From the NCBI GenBank assembly GCA_000827325.1, contig KN832870.1:2232001-2296000 (forward strand): a DNA stretch of 64,000 nucleotides, read 5' to 3'. Source of the stretch: Oidiodendron maius Zn. Taxonomy: Eukaryota > Ascomycota > Leotiomycetes > Myxotrichaceae. Both the position numbers and the translations under genes were made by a program. Within the stretch, counting starts at the first letter, position 1, and every line of letters starts with the position of its first letter. This document shows positions 53,485 through 63,845 of the stretch, piece after piece. The notes below the pieces were generated by a model. That model was given only the letters and a program-made list of their open reading frames with translations, searched no databases and was not told where the DNA came from.

Positions 53485-56400
53485 TTATTTCGCTACTAAA
53501 CTATTCGTCTGTTTTTGGGCAAGGTCCACCAGTCTCAGTTCCTGTCTAGTCTTAGCAAGGCCATATACAGGGAGATTAGCTTGTCCACAAACAGCCTACC
53601 TCGTTTGAAAACTTCCTAAACTCTGGCATTGCACTGATACTCTGAAATTTGTCAACATCACTACTCGTAAAGCCCGCAACGCAGAAGCCATTGAAATTGA
53701 CACCGATTGTGCTCATCACCTCCGCCGTATCTGCTGGACTCAGAGACGGCTTTGCCATCTCTTTCCAATCATTTTTTGCTAGCAATCTTTCTTGTCTATA
53801 TTAGTATGTGCTAAACCACATTGGCATAAACTGCGACAGAAGATAGTTATCGAACTTACTTGGCTGAAGCTGAAGATGGCGAAGGGCTTGAGGCTCGGAG
53901 GCCGGAAGAGGTGGACCCAAAAAGGCCACTCGAACCAAACTCGTTGTTTGGGATAGTTCCACTAGCATTGGTTGCTAAACCAGTGGATGGGAGACTTGAT
54001 CTAGAGAGACCTGCAAAGAGATTGCTCGAAGTAGCTCCGGTTGCATTATCTGGTAAAGAAGTAGCCGATTTGCTATTTGACCCAAAAAGCCCGGTCGAAC
54101 TAAAGCTACTTGGGGTAGCTCCACTAGCATTGGTTGCTGAAGCGGAAGATGGGAGACTTGATCCAAAAAGCCCGCCTGATGCAAAGTGACTGCTTGAAGT
54201 AGCCCTGTTATTATCGGCTGCTAAAGAACCAGTCGATGTATCAGGAGTCATCTTCGCAAGCCCAGCTCCCGCAGGCGGCTTACAGTCTGCGAGAAAGGAA
54301 AATGGCCTTGGAGGTTGGGCCGTGGCCGAATCTCCTGAGATTTTTCCCGTTGAGCCGGATGACGAAGAGGAGAGATTGAATAGGCTATATGATTTGGATG
54401 AGAAGAGTGATTCGGGAGGGTTGGGAGGAGCCCGTTTTCCAGAAGCTGGAACCTTGGTCGAGCGCGAGTGGGTCTTGACCTTTGATTCCGGGACTACCTC
54501 TGATTCGGGGACCTCCTTTGACCGAAATATAAGAGCTATATTAGTTAGCCTGAAAGTATAACACATCTTGGACGGAGGCTAACAAGTCTGAGGGCGCTTT
54601 TCATACTGTTTGCATATCCGGGCGCCGTTCTGTAGGATCTCCAATCTCCTGGCCAATGCCTCTCTTTCAAGTGTTTTCCCCTCATCTTCCCCAGCAATTT
54701 TCTTAATTATATCCAAATCCATTGAAAATACTGCTGTAGGGGCAAATTCTTTCGAGAGTCCCTTTATAATAGGTGCTTGGATAGCAAGTGTAGGGACGTT
54801 GTCGGTAAATAAGTTAAGCGCAACCTGAATTGAATCAGTGGTCTGTGCCTGACATAATGACGAAGAATTGAGGGGTATCATACCTCGTAGAAAGAGTTCA
54901 TATTATCCAAGGCTTCTTCAGCAGCCATCAAATCCATTTTCAAACTACTTGTTGATTCCATAGCTGACATGATACGCGAGATATCCTGAATCGACACTGT
55001 TTGACTCCCAGCAATTTCTTCCTTTATTCTCCTTTCTAACTCAACTTTGACATGATCCAATCTCGGTTTTTGACTATTTTTAATGAAATGGATATTTGTT
55101 GTCAGGGGATAATCTTGGTGAACTTCGAGAAGCTCGTCTAACTTTCTGTAAGCCAATTTCAACTTTTCCTCCATGATTGGGATCAACCAGAATTTCAAAA
55201 TCTTTTCGCACGTATCATCATCGGTTAGATACTTTAGTAAGAGCTCGAGAAATTTGACTGCCGTATCCCATACGTTTCTTATATGGCATTGAGCAAGCCG
55301 AGACCATGGGCGGCTATACTGACGAAACAGCTCACCCACAAGGAGTGGATTTGGCAAGCCAGGTAACTATAAAATTCCACATGTCAGTTTGCTTGATCGG
55401 GTCGTTCGTATTAACGGGTGTGAAATTATACTTCTCGGCCACGACTGTGCTTCAAAAGAGTGCATGCCGCCTGAATTGCTTCCTCACGCGTCTGACGCAA
55501 GCCAGTACAACACTCATCTGTGGCTACCTTGGTCCGTTCTGTTTCTTGAGCTTCGTTATCTTGTATTTTCCAATAGGAGCCTTTTTTTCGTATGTTATCT
55601 GCAAATTCAAAATGCTTGTTTATGATGCATGCGCAAAGTCGCCTCTCAGGATCTGTATCAACTTGGAAGAACCTGTCTTCGTAGTGACCCCGCACAGCAT
55701 CTCCACATATTCGCTGAAAACTCTCGCTGAGTGAAGTCAAGAAAGACCGCTGTTCATCAACAGTCGCCCGACTAGGTCCGAGTTTGGATTGCGTCAAATT
55801 TATGGCCACAATTTTAGTTGTAATGTCTTCCACGAGCTTTGGAAGCTCCGTACGAATCTGGTCAAAGAGGACTTTGCTCAGTCGAGTTCGTAGGAAAGCG
55901 ATTCCAACTGTATGAGGAGGAAGAGAACTAAAGTTGCTTTCCTTGAAAAATAGCGTCTCCCTCGTGTCTCGCATTCCAAGTTGGTTTTTCTCTTTCTCCA
56001 TGTCAAGATTCCGAACCACATGCCAACCGAGAGAAAACTTGACCTTCTCGTTGCTGGCCAATGCAATATATTCTTGCTCGCTGGCCGATCCTCTCTCTAA
56101 GGTATCAGGTTTAGTGATAATTCCAAGGGTGCGTAGGCCGTGTCCGTCCACCTCTTTGGCCCTGCTAAGAATTATTTGATTGCTGGCATCGGATTTCGCT
56201 GACACAACAGCCAGGATGATGCTTCGAGGACTTTCTAAGTATGTTGACACAAGGTTGTGCACTAGAGTTACATCTTGAGATGTTTGTTGCCCAATGGCTG
56301 AATGGATGAGCCCAGGAAGATCAACAAGAGTAAGTGGAGGCTGGCTTGGGCCGCTAAATTCGATCCGCAAAACATCATTCGAAAATGACTTGATTCCTGA

Positions 56401-56805
56401 CGAGAGCCCCATGGCAGCGGTGGCACTTTTAAACAGCTGCTCAAAATCATTTGTGGATTTTAGTTCGTGGTGGAATCCTAATAATTCATCGCGCTCTAAT
56501 GTTGATCTATCATTTCCAGGATGAATTGAGATCTTGATTTCGGTCATAGCAGCTCTGCGAAGGATGACCTCCGTGGCGAATCTCGTGCATAGAGTCTCCT
56601 GCCTGGGGAATGGAATTCCTGATATCGCCTCCAATACAGAACTTTTCCCACTAGACTGGTCTCCGCACACAATGAGTTGTGGCAGCGCGACAAGGTCACT
56701 CAAGCCTCGAGCTCGAAGCGTATCAACTACATCAAGCAAGTCCAGCTGTTCAACAGATTGCAATTTCTGCAATGAAGGTAGCTCAAAGCTCTCTGCTGTA
56801 CCCAT
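53485..56805 (-). CDS. Dynamin-family GTPase with FG/GLFG tail and GLEBS-like C-terminus
   Basis: Six exons (56805-55432, 55366-54884, 54824-54584, 54535-53860, 53795-53600, 53541-53485) give 1,008 residues with every junction in phase. GTPase domain about 1-330: P-loop GDQSSGKSS at 48-56, DLPG at 162-165, TKPD at 231-234. The middle/stalk runs to about 615, with RGRELPGLPNPLLVGELFRQ. A GED follows (about 620-690, ALNLFTDNVPTLAIQAP). After that comes a Ser/Ala/Thr-rich tail with GLFGS at about 821, 848 and 903, plus LFAGL and EFGSS. The end, QSISAMPEFRKFSNEELRLV, resembles the Nup98 GLEBS motif (EELRLxDY) that binds RAE1/Gle2. Intron 4 (donor GTTAGC, branch CTAACTAAT) skips a TAG at 54579, and introns 4 and 5 link the parts. 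Alternatively these are two genes, but only 13 bases would separate the first stop from the next ATG. Confidence 0.72.
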
Positions 56806-56932
56806 GATTGAATTTCGTCTCTCCTTTCAGTTTGCAAAGTCGATTTTTGATTGTGGTTGTTGTATTCAAGAAGTTAGAACCTGATGCTAAGGGCCCAGTA
56901 CAGCTTCTAGGATCCGCCTACTGCATATTTGT
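56806..56932. promoter_or_regulatory. Proximal promoter/leader of the dynamin-family gene
   Basis: 127 bases between the start codon and the 22-bp tandem array. Contains a TTG/GTT-rich run (GATTGTGGTTGTTGT) but no clear TATA box. Confidence 0.35.
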
Positions 56933-57109
56933 AAACTTGAGTTTGGATACTTGGTGACTTGAGCGTGGATAGTTGCGGACTTGAGCGTGGATACTTGCAG
57001 ACTTGAGCGTGGATACTTGCAGACTTGAGCGTGGATACTTGCAGACTTGAGCCTGGCTACTTGCAGACTTGAGCGTGGATTCTTGCAGACTTGAGCGCGG
57101 ATACTTGCA
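56933..57109. repeat. Minisatellite: 8 x 22-bp tandem repeat
   Basis: Eight head-to-tail copies of a 22-base unit, consensus CAGACTTGAGCGTGGATACTTG. The three central copies are identical or nearly so and the outer copies carry one to several changes. 22 is not a multiple of three, and the open frames that cross it are a by-product of the repeat. It lies 130-305 bases upstream of the dynamin-family start codon. Confidence 0.9.
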
Positions 57110-57419
57110 ACAGTTAGTGCCCATGTCCCTAGTTGGCACAGATACGAGCAAACCTCTGGCTGCTTCGCTAACAGAACCACGCAGCCGTGCTGAATATCTG
57201 CAGAATTGAATTGTGTCCATCTATATGCTAAAATGACTAACACTTAACAAACTCCAGCGCCATGCAACCGTTAATAGCATCAACTCCGAACCTACTGTGT
57301 GTTACCCTGTTTTCCGATTTTGACGCCGAGGCAAATTGCATTGGAACTAACAATGTGTGTGGTCACCAGCCCCCACGCCCGTAACACCCGAAACCAGCCA
57401 CCAACATCCTCGCAGCCTC

Positions 57420-58100
57420 CTAATAGAAAACAACATTAAACTGATTATTCGTGCTCATAATGTCGGGCACCCCAGTTCCGCCCGTGATATATGCCTTCGA
57501 TTGGCCCACTGCCGTCTGTAGGTACTGGATGGCCGCCTGATTTGGCCCGCCATTCCAATTGCCCATGGTGGAGCCTAACGCCTTGGTACCATCTGACTTG
57601 TTCACCACCGCCGCAGCGGGCGCGCCAGAAAGGACATCCTCAGTGAACCCCCCAGTCGGGCCACCACCCACAGGGGTGATGGTCGCAGCGCCATCGCAGC
57701 CTTGCTCAAGGGACACATCACCATGGGCATGGCCGTCTTCAGCCTGGAGCTGGAATTCCACCCATGTCGCCGGAAGCAAATTGCCTCGCTGCACTCGGCC
57801 TTTGAAGCTTGCGGGCAGGGAAACAAACGTCGTAGCCCCGGCAGCAACAGTAGTTGGCGGGTCATCTGGGTGATCGAAGTTAGCGCCCGCCGTCCCATCG
57901 CCGTTCCAGTAGTTATTGTAAAAGTAGAAAGTAACTTGTTTGCTGGATTTATTTGTCAGTGAGATTCCCGGGCCTTGGTCGCGGGTCTCGATGGCACGTT
58001 CAACTGGCTCAGCAGTGTTGGAGGAGACAGGTGAAGGCAGCGCATGGACAGAAGAGAACCATGCAAGAACTGAAAAGAGCTGAAAGTATGAGAAACGCAT
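57420..58100 (-). CDS. Secreted protein with thaumatin-like sequence features, function unknown
   Basis: Intronless ORF of 226 residues. Signal peptide MRFSYFQLFSVLAWFSSVHA, then a Pro/Ser/Glu-rich propeptide-like stretch to about 40 ending AIETRDQ. Mature-like region: GISLTNKSSKQVTFYFYNNY, ANFDHPDDP, VSLPASFKGRVQRGNLLPAT, WVEFQLQAEDGHAHGDVSLE and QGCDGAATITPVGGG. The LTN and HGDVSLEQGCDGA blocks recall fungal secreted proteins with a thaumatin/osmotin-like beta fold. Only one Cys remains after the signal peptide, unlike disulfide-rich plant thaumatins, so the assignment is weak. A TATATATTATA stretch near 58281-58292 could be its promoter. Possible roles at the cell surface or against competitors are inference only. 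Confidence 0.65.
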   Translation of the reverse strand: MRFSYFQLFSVLAWFSSVHALPSPVSSNTAEPVERAIETRDQGPGISLTNKSSKQVTFYFYNNYWNGDGTAGANFDHPDDPPTTVAAGATTFVSLPASFKGRVQRGNLLPATWVEFQLQAEDGHAHGDVSLEQGCDGAATITPVGGGPTGGFTEDVLSGAPAAAVVNKSDGTKALGSTMGNWNGGPNQAAIQYLQTAVGQSKAYITGGTGVPDIMSTNNQFNVVFY

Positions 58101-59176
58101 GTTAGAATAGAGTGGCTGTATAAGCCTAGTTTCAAGCAGCTTGTGGCTGATTAGAGATGGGCGAAAGAGTTGCCTCGAAAATAGAAGTAAAACGACTTAA
58201 AGGATAGGATGGGCGATCGTACCGCAAGAAATTGGCCAAGGTGAATGATGAAACTGAAAAGAGAAGGGATGTGCATTGTTGAATATATATTATAGCTAAG
58301 TTACAGGATCGAGGAATAATAACTTCAAGGGATCAATTCTCATCGCAACACCGTGAATGTTCACGTCAAAGCAACCAACACCCGATGGCTCGCCCTTTCT
58401 AAAGGCGGGCCATTTATTCTAGATGAAAGGAATGGGAGTAGAAGGAAGCCTTTCTCTGTAAATGAGGAGACTGAAAGGAAGAGTGTTGGAAGGGAAAGGA
58501 TTGTCAGCAAGCTCCTCAGCCTCGATGGGAGTTGAGATGCGAGACTTAAGAGACCCTGTCAGCTTAGCGACACTCCATCGCGAGCGCCCTTCGAATTTCA
58601 ATTTCGCGCGAACAATATCCACACGAACAAAGAAACGAGAAGCTGTAAATAAAATTAACTAGCAGCATAACTTGGGTGCGCTTCTTTGCCTGAATCGCAA
58701 CAACTAAGCCCGGATATGAATTAAACAGCCTTCCAAAACTGTTCGGCATCCCCGGTGGCCTCGTAACTAGGACCAAATGGTCAAAATGTGTAGCCACTCG
58801 GAAAACACAAGCCTGACTGTAGAGCAGGTAACGGCATGTAACAGGCAAGCTACTAATGGACTTATAGTGCGATGCGATGCTCAGACCTAGCTTGAACGCA
58901 TAGCACAAATTTATTGCATCAACATTCCCACTCATTCTCTGTTCAATGTGTTCCTGTGATAGTAGCCTCCAATTTTTGGGAAGATGTACCCACTCTGCTC
59001 CGAATGACAAATGCGGGTATAATAAAACTTTAAAGTCCATCAATCCTCTCCAACGCCGTTCAATGAAAAGCTCTCTTTATCGCTCGTATACCAGCCAGAC
59101 TCAATCCAACCCAAACCACTCGAATGCTCGTTGCGATAGCCTATATGTAGCATACCAATGTGGTTATTGCCATGCC
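58101..59176. other. Gene-free interval
   Basis: About 1.1 kb between the secreted-protein gene promoter and the 3' end of SPC19, both minus strand. Frames on either strand (58564-59043, 58946-59230) are not supported by domains or codon bias. Confidence 0.4.
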
Positions 59177-59860
59177 TCAATCTTTAGTCACAGCAATGCT
59201 CATCCGCAATTGCCTCTGCCTTTGTTGTGATTGCAAGTTTAGTCTTTCAACTGCATAGCCTAGCCGCTCTTTCTTCTGTCTCAGCGCTTTCAATCTGTAA
59301 CTCGTTAGCGCGATTTCATCCTTTCCACAATGTAGGATTAAACTAAGAGCATAAGCACATACCGGAGGGCTTTCTCTTCGCTCCCCTTGACAAAACTACT
59401 GCTCCGTACCATTTTATCAAGGCTCCTCTTCTTTCTCAGCTCCTCTCTCTTGCCATTATCTCTGCCGCCCCCTAGTCTCCCTTCCAAGAGATCACTCCTA
59501 GCTCGAAGACTCTCTTGCTTCCGCTCTAGCTTCGCAAGATATAGCTCGGCGCGTTGGAGAAGTGTCGTGATGGCAGGCTCGAGCTCAGAGGCGAGGGACT
59601 GTTGGGCAGCTTGGAGGGTGGTGTGCGGGGTTAGTTCGAAGTGCTGATAATGCCATTCCCGTTAAATTTTGTAGATAAAAGAATTACTTGACGAGACGCT
59701 AGAGGATATCACATACGCGTGTGCTACTCAGGACTGTTTTCAGACGAGGGAAGTCGGAAATTCCAGAGTCGAGGATTGAGATGGACGAGTCGAGAAGGGA
59801 AAGAGAAGAGCGCAGTGACGTTACAGAGGCATTTAATGACTGGGAAGACGGTGTAGTCAT
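59177..59860 (-). CDS. SPC19: DASH/Dam1 complex subunit SPC19
   Basis: Three exons: 59860-59717, 59643-59363, 59294-59177, giving 180 residues. The first exon carries the family signature SVTSLRSSLSLLDSSISILD followed by SGISDFPRLKTVLSSTRHFE across intron 1. Then comes a long helical coil: QAAQQSLASELEPAITTLLQ, ERKQESLRARSDLLEGRL, and at the end LRQKKERLGYAVERLNLQSQ followed by RQRQLRMSIA. Spc19 belongs to the fungal-specific DASH (Dam1) ring, which couples kinetochores to spindle microtubules. Introns have GTATGT donors and CTAAC-type branch sites, and phases add up. Length fits the family. Divergent from the reductase gene at 60190. Confidence 0.85.
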
Positions 59861-60189
59861 CTTGATTGTGGATTGTTTTTAAAGGACTGCGAGCATCTAA
59901 CTTTCGTTCAGCCAATGCGGGGGAAGACGCGATATATCGAGGCGAGGCTGTTTTCATCAGGTGAGCACGTGATCGCTATATCGACTTCCAACTCCGAATA
60001 ATACCCATTTCCCCGGATTTAAGGGAGCACATCTAAGTGGATGTCGCCTTCGATGGTACAGAATTCGTCAGCTCTACAACGTCCTACTTACAAAGGTGCA
60101 GCAGGATTATAAATGCTGGCGCCCACTTACCGAGAGATGGAGTCGCCAGCTCTTTAGCATTTGCAAGATCAAAACAAGAGGTCATCATC
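59861..60189. promoter_or_regulatory. Divergent promoter SPC19 / reductase, with E-box
   Basis: 329 bases between the two start codons. Contains CACGTGAT at 59966-59973, a Cbf1/bHLH-type site. The frame of the reductase stays open upstream without a better ATG. Confidence 0.4.
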
Positions 60190-61277
60190 ATGAGTAACCG
60201 TGCTGCCTGGCTCAAGCGCCCCAAAACCCAACTTGAAGTTGATGATGCACCCAGGGCAGTAGCCGGCCCAGGAGAGATTGTTATCAAAAATGTCTTCGTG
60301 GCAATTAATCCCGTCGATTGGAAGGTTCAGGCATACGGGCCTCCATCCCACCACTATCCCAGCATCCTAGGCCAGGATATCGCCGGTGAAGTGGTGGAAG
60401 TTGGGTCAGGCGTCACTCGTGTACGCCTTGGAGATCGCGTTATTGCGCATGGAATCGGCCGTGCAACTCAGATCGACAAATACAGTGCTTTCCAACTATA
60501 TTCTGTCGCGTTCGAGATCGCTGTATCGCCAATCCCAGATTCCCTCCCATACGAGCAAGCTGTTGTCCTCCCACTTGCCATCTCAACTGCTGCATCTGGG
60601 CTGCACCAGAAACAATTCCTTGCCTTGCCTTATCCAACCACAGAGGCCAAGCCATCTGGGAGGACAATTCTTATCTGGGGAGGTAGCTCGTCCGTAGGCA
60701 CCGCTGCTATCCAGCTGGCTGTAGCTTCCGGACTGGAGGTTGTGTCTACAGCCTCGACGAGAAATTTTGCTCTGGTCAAGGCGCTTGGTGCAAAGCATGT
60801 CCTCGATTACGCCGAAGAGGCCGTCGTTGATGACATCGTTGCATTGCTTAGAGGCAGCGATTTCGTTGGAGGCTTTGATGCAATCTCAACGTCTGAGACT
60901 TTGAATGCCAGTGCAGATATTGTACACCGACTAGGTGGGGGCAAGCTCGCCAAAGTACTTCCTGGAGAGCCAGAATCCAGTTACTATGATGTGGAACTTG
61001 GGCAAGGTATATATGAGCTTCTTTCTTCGTCCCTAGTTGATGTTTCAGTGCTGACGGTTCAATTTGTCACACAGTCTCAGCATCAAATATCTTCCTGAAA
61101 GAGAAAATTGTCGGCGAAGCAGTCTGGGGAAAGTATGTACCAGCGGCATTGGCAAGTGGCAAGCTGCTTGCCAAGCCGGACCCTCTTATTCTCAGTGGTG
61201 GCCTCCCTCGTGTGCAAGAAGCACTCGATACCCTGAAAGCAGGTGTTTCTGCTACCAAGGTGGTCGTAGAGCTATGA
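60190..61277 (+). CDS. Medium-chain reductase/dehydrogenase (zinc-free, enoyl-reductase type)
   Basis: Two exons, 60190-61006 and 61075-61277, giving 339 residues. GroES-like N-terminal domain: AAWLKRPKTQLEVDDAP, VAINPVDWKVQAYG, YPSILGQDIAGEVVEVGSGV and RLGDRVIAHG. Rossmann domain with the NAD(P)-binding loop IWGGSSSVGTAAIQLA (about 165-180), then SGLEVVSTASTRNFALVKAL and GAKHVLDYAEE. The structural and catalytic zinc Cys residues are absent. This places it with LovC-like trans-enoyl reductases and quinone-oxidoreductase-like members of the MDR superfamily; the substrate is unknown. C-terminus: KEKIVGEAVWGKYVPAALAS and VQEALDTLKAGVSATKVVVE. No polyketide synthase is in the window, so a secondary-metabolism role is not supported here. 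Confidence 0.85.
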
Positions 61278-61926
61278 CTGCCGGCCAGTTCTACCGCAGA
61301 GACAGGTGAGATGCGGAATACTTAATAATATAATGAAAATCTATTTTCACCAACCTTGATATATTCGCTATCAGGACGAGTAAGCCTCCTATTGCACACC
61401 CTGCTCAAATCTGGTAGGTGCATCAGGGGTATGGAACACTGCATTCACGAAGCTTTAAATTCGCTGTGAGATCGGTATGCAACGTATGCAGGGCACATTC
61501 TACCCGCAGCAGCTCTCCCGTTTGCTTTGTTTTCTGGATATCATCTTCAATTTTGCTATGTACAGGTGGGAACTCGGCATCCCAGCACAAGAACAAGTAT
61601 TATGAAGTTCTCCTCGCTGTCTTAAAATGCTGCCAAATCAATGCTGGGCCCATATCGGGGCGATCAGCCCAAGCCGCTGATAACCGAATCGAATGCAACC
61701 ATGCCATGTCTTTATCTGCCATACAGTATCCCACTTATTGAGCTCCCGCAAAGTATAGGCGAATGATATTGTTACATATATGACGCCCCGCTTGTACTGG
61801 CCAACTTGCACTTATCTCGTACCTTAGATAAAGGCAGAAGTGCCCACCGGACTTCTTGGGATACTCAGTAGCTTTAGACTTCTAAGCTTCACTTGGACTT
61901 ACAACTATTTTCTGGCAAGTGCCAAG
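61278..61926. other. Intergenic between reductase and proline dehydrogenase
   Basis: About 650 bases. A frame at 61418-61741 shows no domain. The last 100 bases are the likely promoter and leader of the proline dehydrogenase gene. Confidence 0.4.
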
Positions 61927-63394
61927 ATGGATCGGTGGCGCATTCTCCCAAAATTCAGAAGCTTCACAAATTTCACTGATCAGAAACATTTCGTCCCTCT
62001 TCTGCATTGTCGCCAGCGATCAACGGCGATAACCCAAGCTGTTACTGTCAGCGCAACCAAACCTACCACTCCCATAACCCCACGCCACCAAGAACTCCTT
62101 CCACCACTCTCTGTAATGCCAATACGCATGTTACTACGAAGCCTCATGATAACATGGATCTTATCGTCACCGCGACTCGTGAGCTTGAGTGTTCCTATTA
62201 TGAATCGGATATCCTACAGCCCATCATGGTTTCTGAACCCCGATCGCAACCCAATTTTGCATCGTCTAGTACGGGGCATATTCTATAATCATTTTTGCGC
62301 CGGAGAAAATGCTAAGGAGGTCGATGGAACGATTAAAAGTATGAAGAAGATGGGATTTGACGGCGTGATTTTGGGGTATGCTAGAGAAATACTTGCCGGT
62401 AAGGATGTTGCGCCGTCAGGCTCTTCTAAGGAGATTGTTGAGCAGTGGAAAAGAGGGACATTAGAGACATTGGCGATGCTAGGACCAGAAGACTTTCTGG
62501 CTATTAAGTAAGTTTTTGAAACCATGGAAAACTTGGGCTAAAGGCGTAGGCAGGATGACAGGAGCTGGTCCAATTGCAGTCAAGGCTATGACAAAAGGCG
62601 AGCTTCCGCCTCCTGTGATGCTCGAAGCGTTGACGGAAATATGCGATCAAGCATCGAAACAAAACACCCGTCTCTGGATCGACGCCGAGCAACAAGTATT
62701 CCAGCGCTCTATTGACGCGTGGACAATCGATTTGATGCGCAAATACAACCGAAGCGGGAAAATACTAATATATAATACCTTACAAGCTTACCTGAAAGGC
62801 ACTCCAAAGAATATCGCTCACCACCTATCACTTGCACAGAAAGAGGGCTGGGGCGTAGGGATAAAACTGGTTCGCGGGGCGTATATCATGATTGAAGAGC
62901 GCCAGCTAATCCATGATAACATTGAAGACACGCACGTCGCTTACAACGGTATTGTGCAGAATCTCCTCTCCAGAAAGTTTCCAGGTGTTTCTGAAGCGGA
63001 AGAATTTCCAAACTTGCAACTATTTCTGGCTTCTCACAATGCAGAAAGTGTGCAGAGAGGCTACGAGACATGGAGAGAGAGGAGACGGAGGGGACTGCCG
63101 ACAATTAAACTTGAAATTGGGCAGCTGCAGGGCATGGCTGATGAGGTGAGCTGTGGGCTTGTCCAGATACGCCAGCAGATGAGCTCAGCTGGCATAGCAA
63201 TACCAAATGCAGAGAAAGAGTGGTATCCTAGGGCCTTTAAATGTCTATGTTGGGGCAGCACACGAGAATGTGTGCAATTTCTGGTCAGGCGGGTGGTCGA
63301 AAATAGGGGTTCGCTAGACAGGACCAAGGCTTGGTTGGCAGGTTTGAAGAAGGAACTGATGAGGCGGGTTAAGTCATCTGTCAGACTTGGATAA
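61927..63394 (+). CDS. PUT1: Proline dehydrogenase (mitochondrial)
   Basis: Two exons, 61927-62507 and 62554-63394 (46-bp intron), giving 473 residues. Basic N-terminal presequence (MDRWRILPKFRSFTNFTDQK) consistent with mitochondrial import. Then the fungal-type leader LSVMPIRMLLRSLMITWILS and RLVRGIFYNHFCAGENAKEV. The catalytic barrel has KKMGFDGVILGYAREILAGK, KMTGAGPIAVKAM, RLWIDAEQQVFQRSIDAWTI, ILIYNTLQAYLKGTP, GVGIKLVRGAYIMIEERQLI, LFLASHNAESVQRGYETWRE and the FAD/proline-binding end NAEKEWYPRAFKCLCWGSTR. FAD-dependent oxidation of proline to pyrroline-5-carboxylate is the first step of proline catabolism. The upstream frame is open without ATG to about 61840, so 61927 is the first usable start. 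Confidence 0.9.
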
Positions 63395-63845
63395 CTCGGC
63401 TTGTTGAACTTGAGCAGCATGGACACAGCATCTTTTGGCCCGGCAGAAGGCAGTACGTAAAGTGTGAGCTACATTTGGCGGGGATTTTCATGCCGTGAAT
63501 CTTCTAAAACAGAGCGCCTGTTTGAATTGACACGTAGTGACCTCGTTCGGGCACTTTTGTACCGGTAGATTCAGGCGGCTCGAATATCATTGGCAAAAAA
63601 TTATCATATGTCTTCAAATTAGTGGATGTGCTCCAATTATGCGCTGTCGATGAATTCGACAAAGTTGCGGCGCTCGTGTATGCGCCAAGGTCGGCACGAA
63701 GAAAGCCACCAACACAGAAGCGATCTCCCGCTCTCTTTCCTAGAAGCTCTACTCCCCCAGGTTATTTTGTCTCTAGAGTATTGCTGAGGGGTAAGCCAAA
63801 AACACCAATTGATGTTTACCTCCGTTCAGTTGATTTGGCGTCCAA
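63395..63845. other. Intergenic / leader of the HET gene
   Basis: About 450 bases. A frame at 63622-63858 overlaps the HET start and has no domain, so I do not call it. Confidence 0.4.

Noticed and set aside
54579-54884. Reading the dynamin gene as ending at TAG 54579
   Set aside because: Less likely than the spliced form: a 48-bp intron with a good branch site gives an in-phase junction, and the next ATG would be only 13 bases away. Kept as the alternative.
56887-57243. 118-codon and 100-codon minus frames over the minisatellite
   Set aside because: Produced by translating a 22-bp tandem repeat in several frames; no start context or gene neighbourhood.
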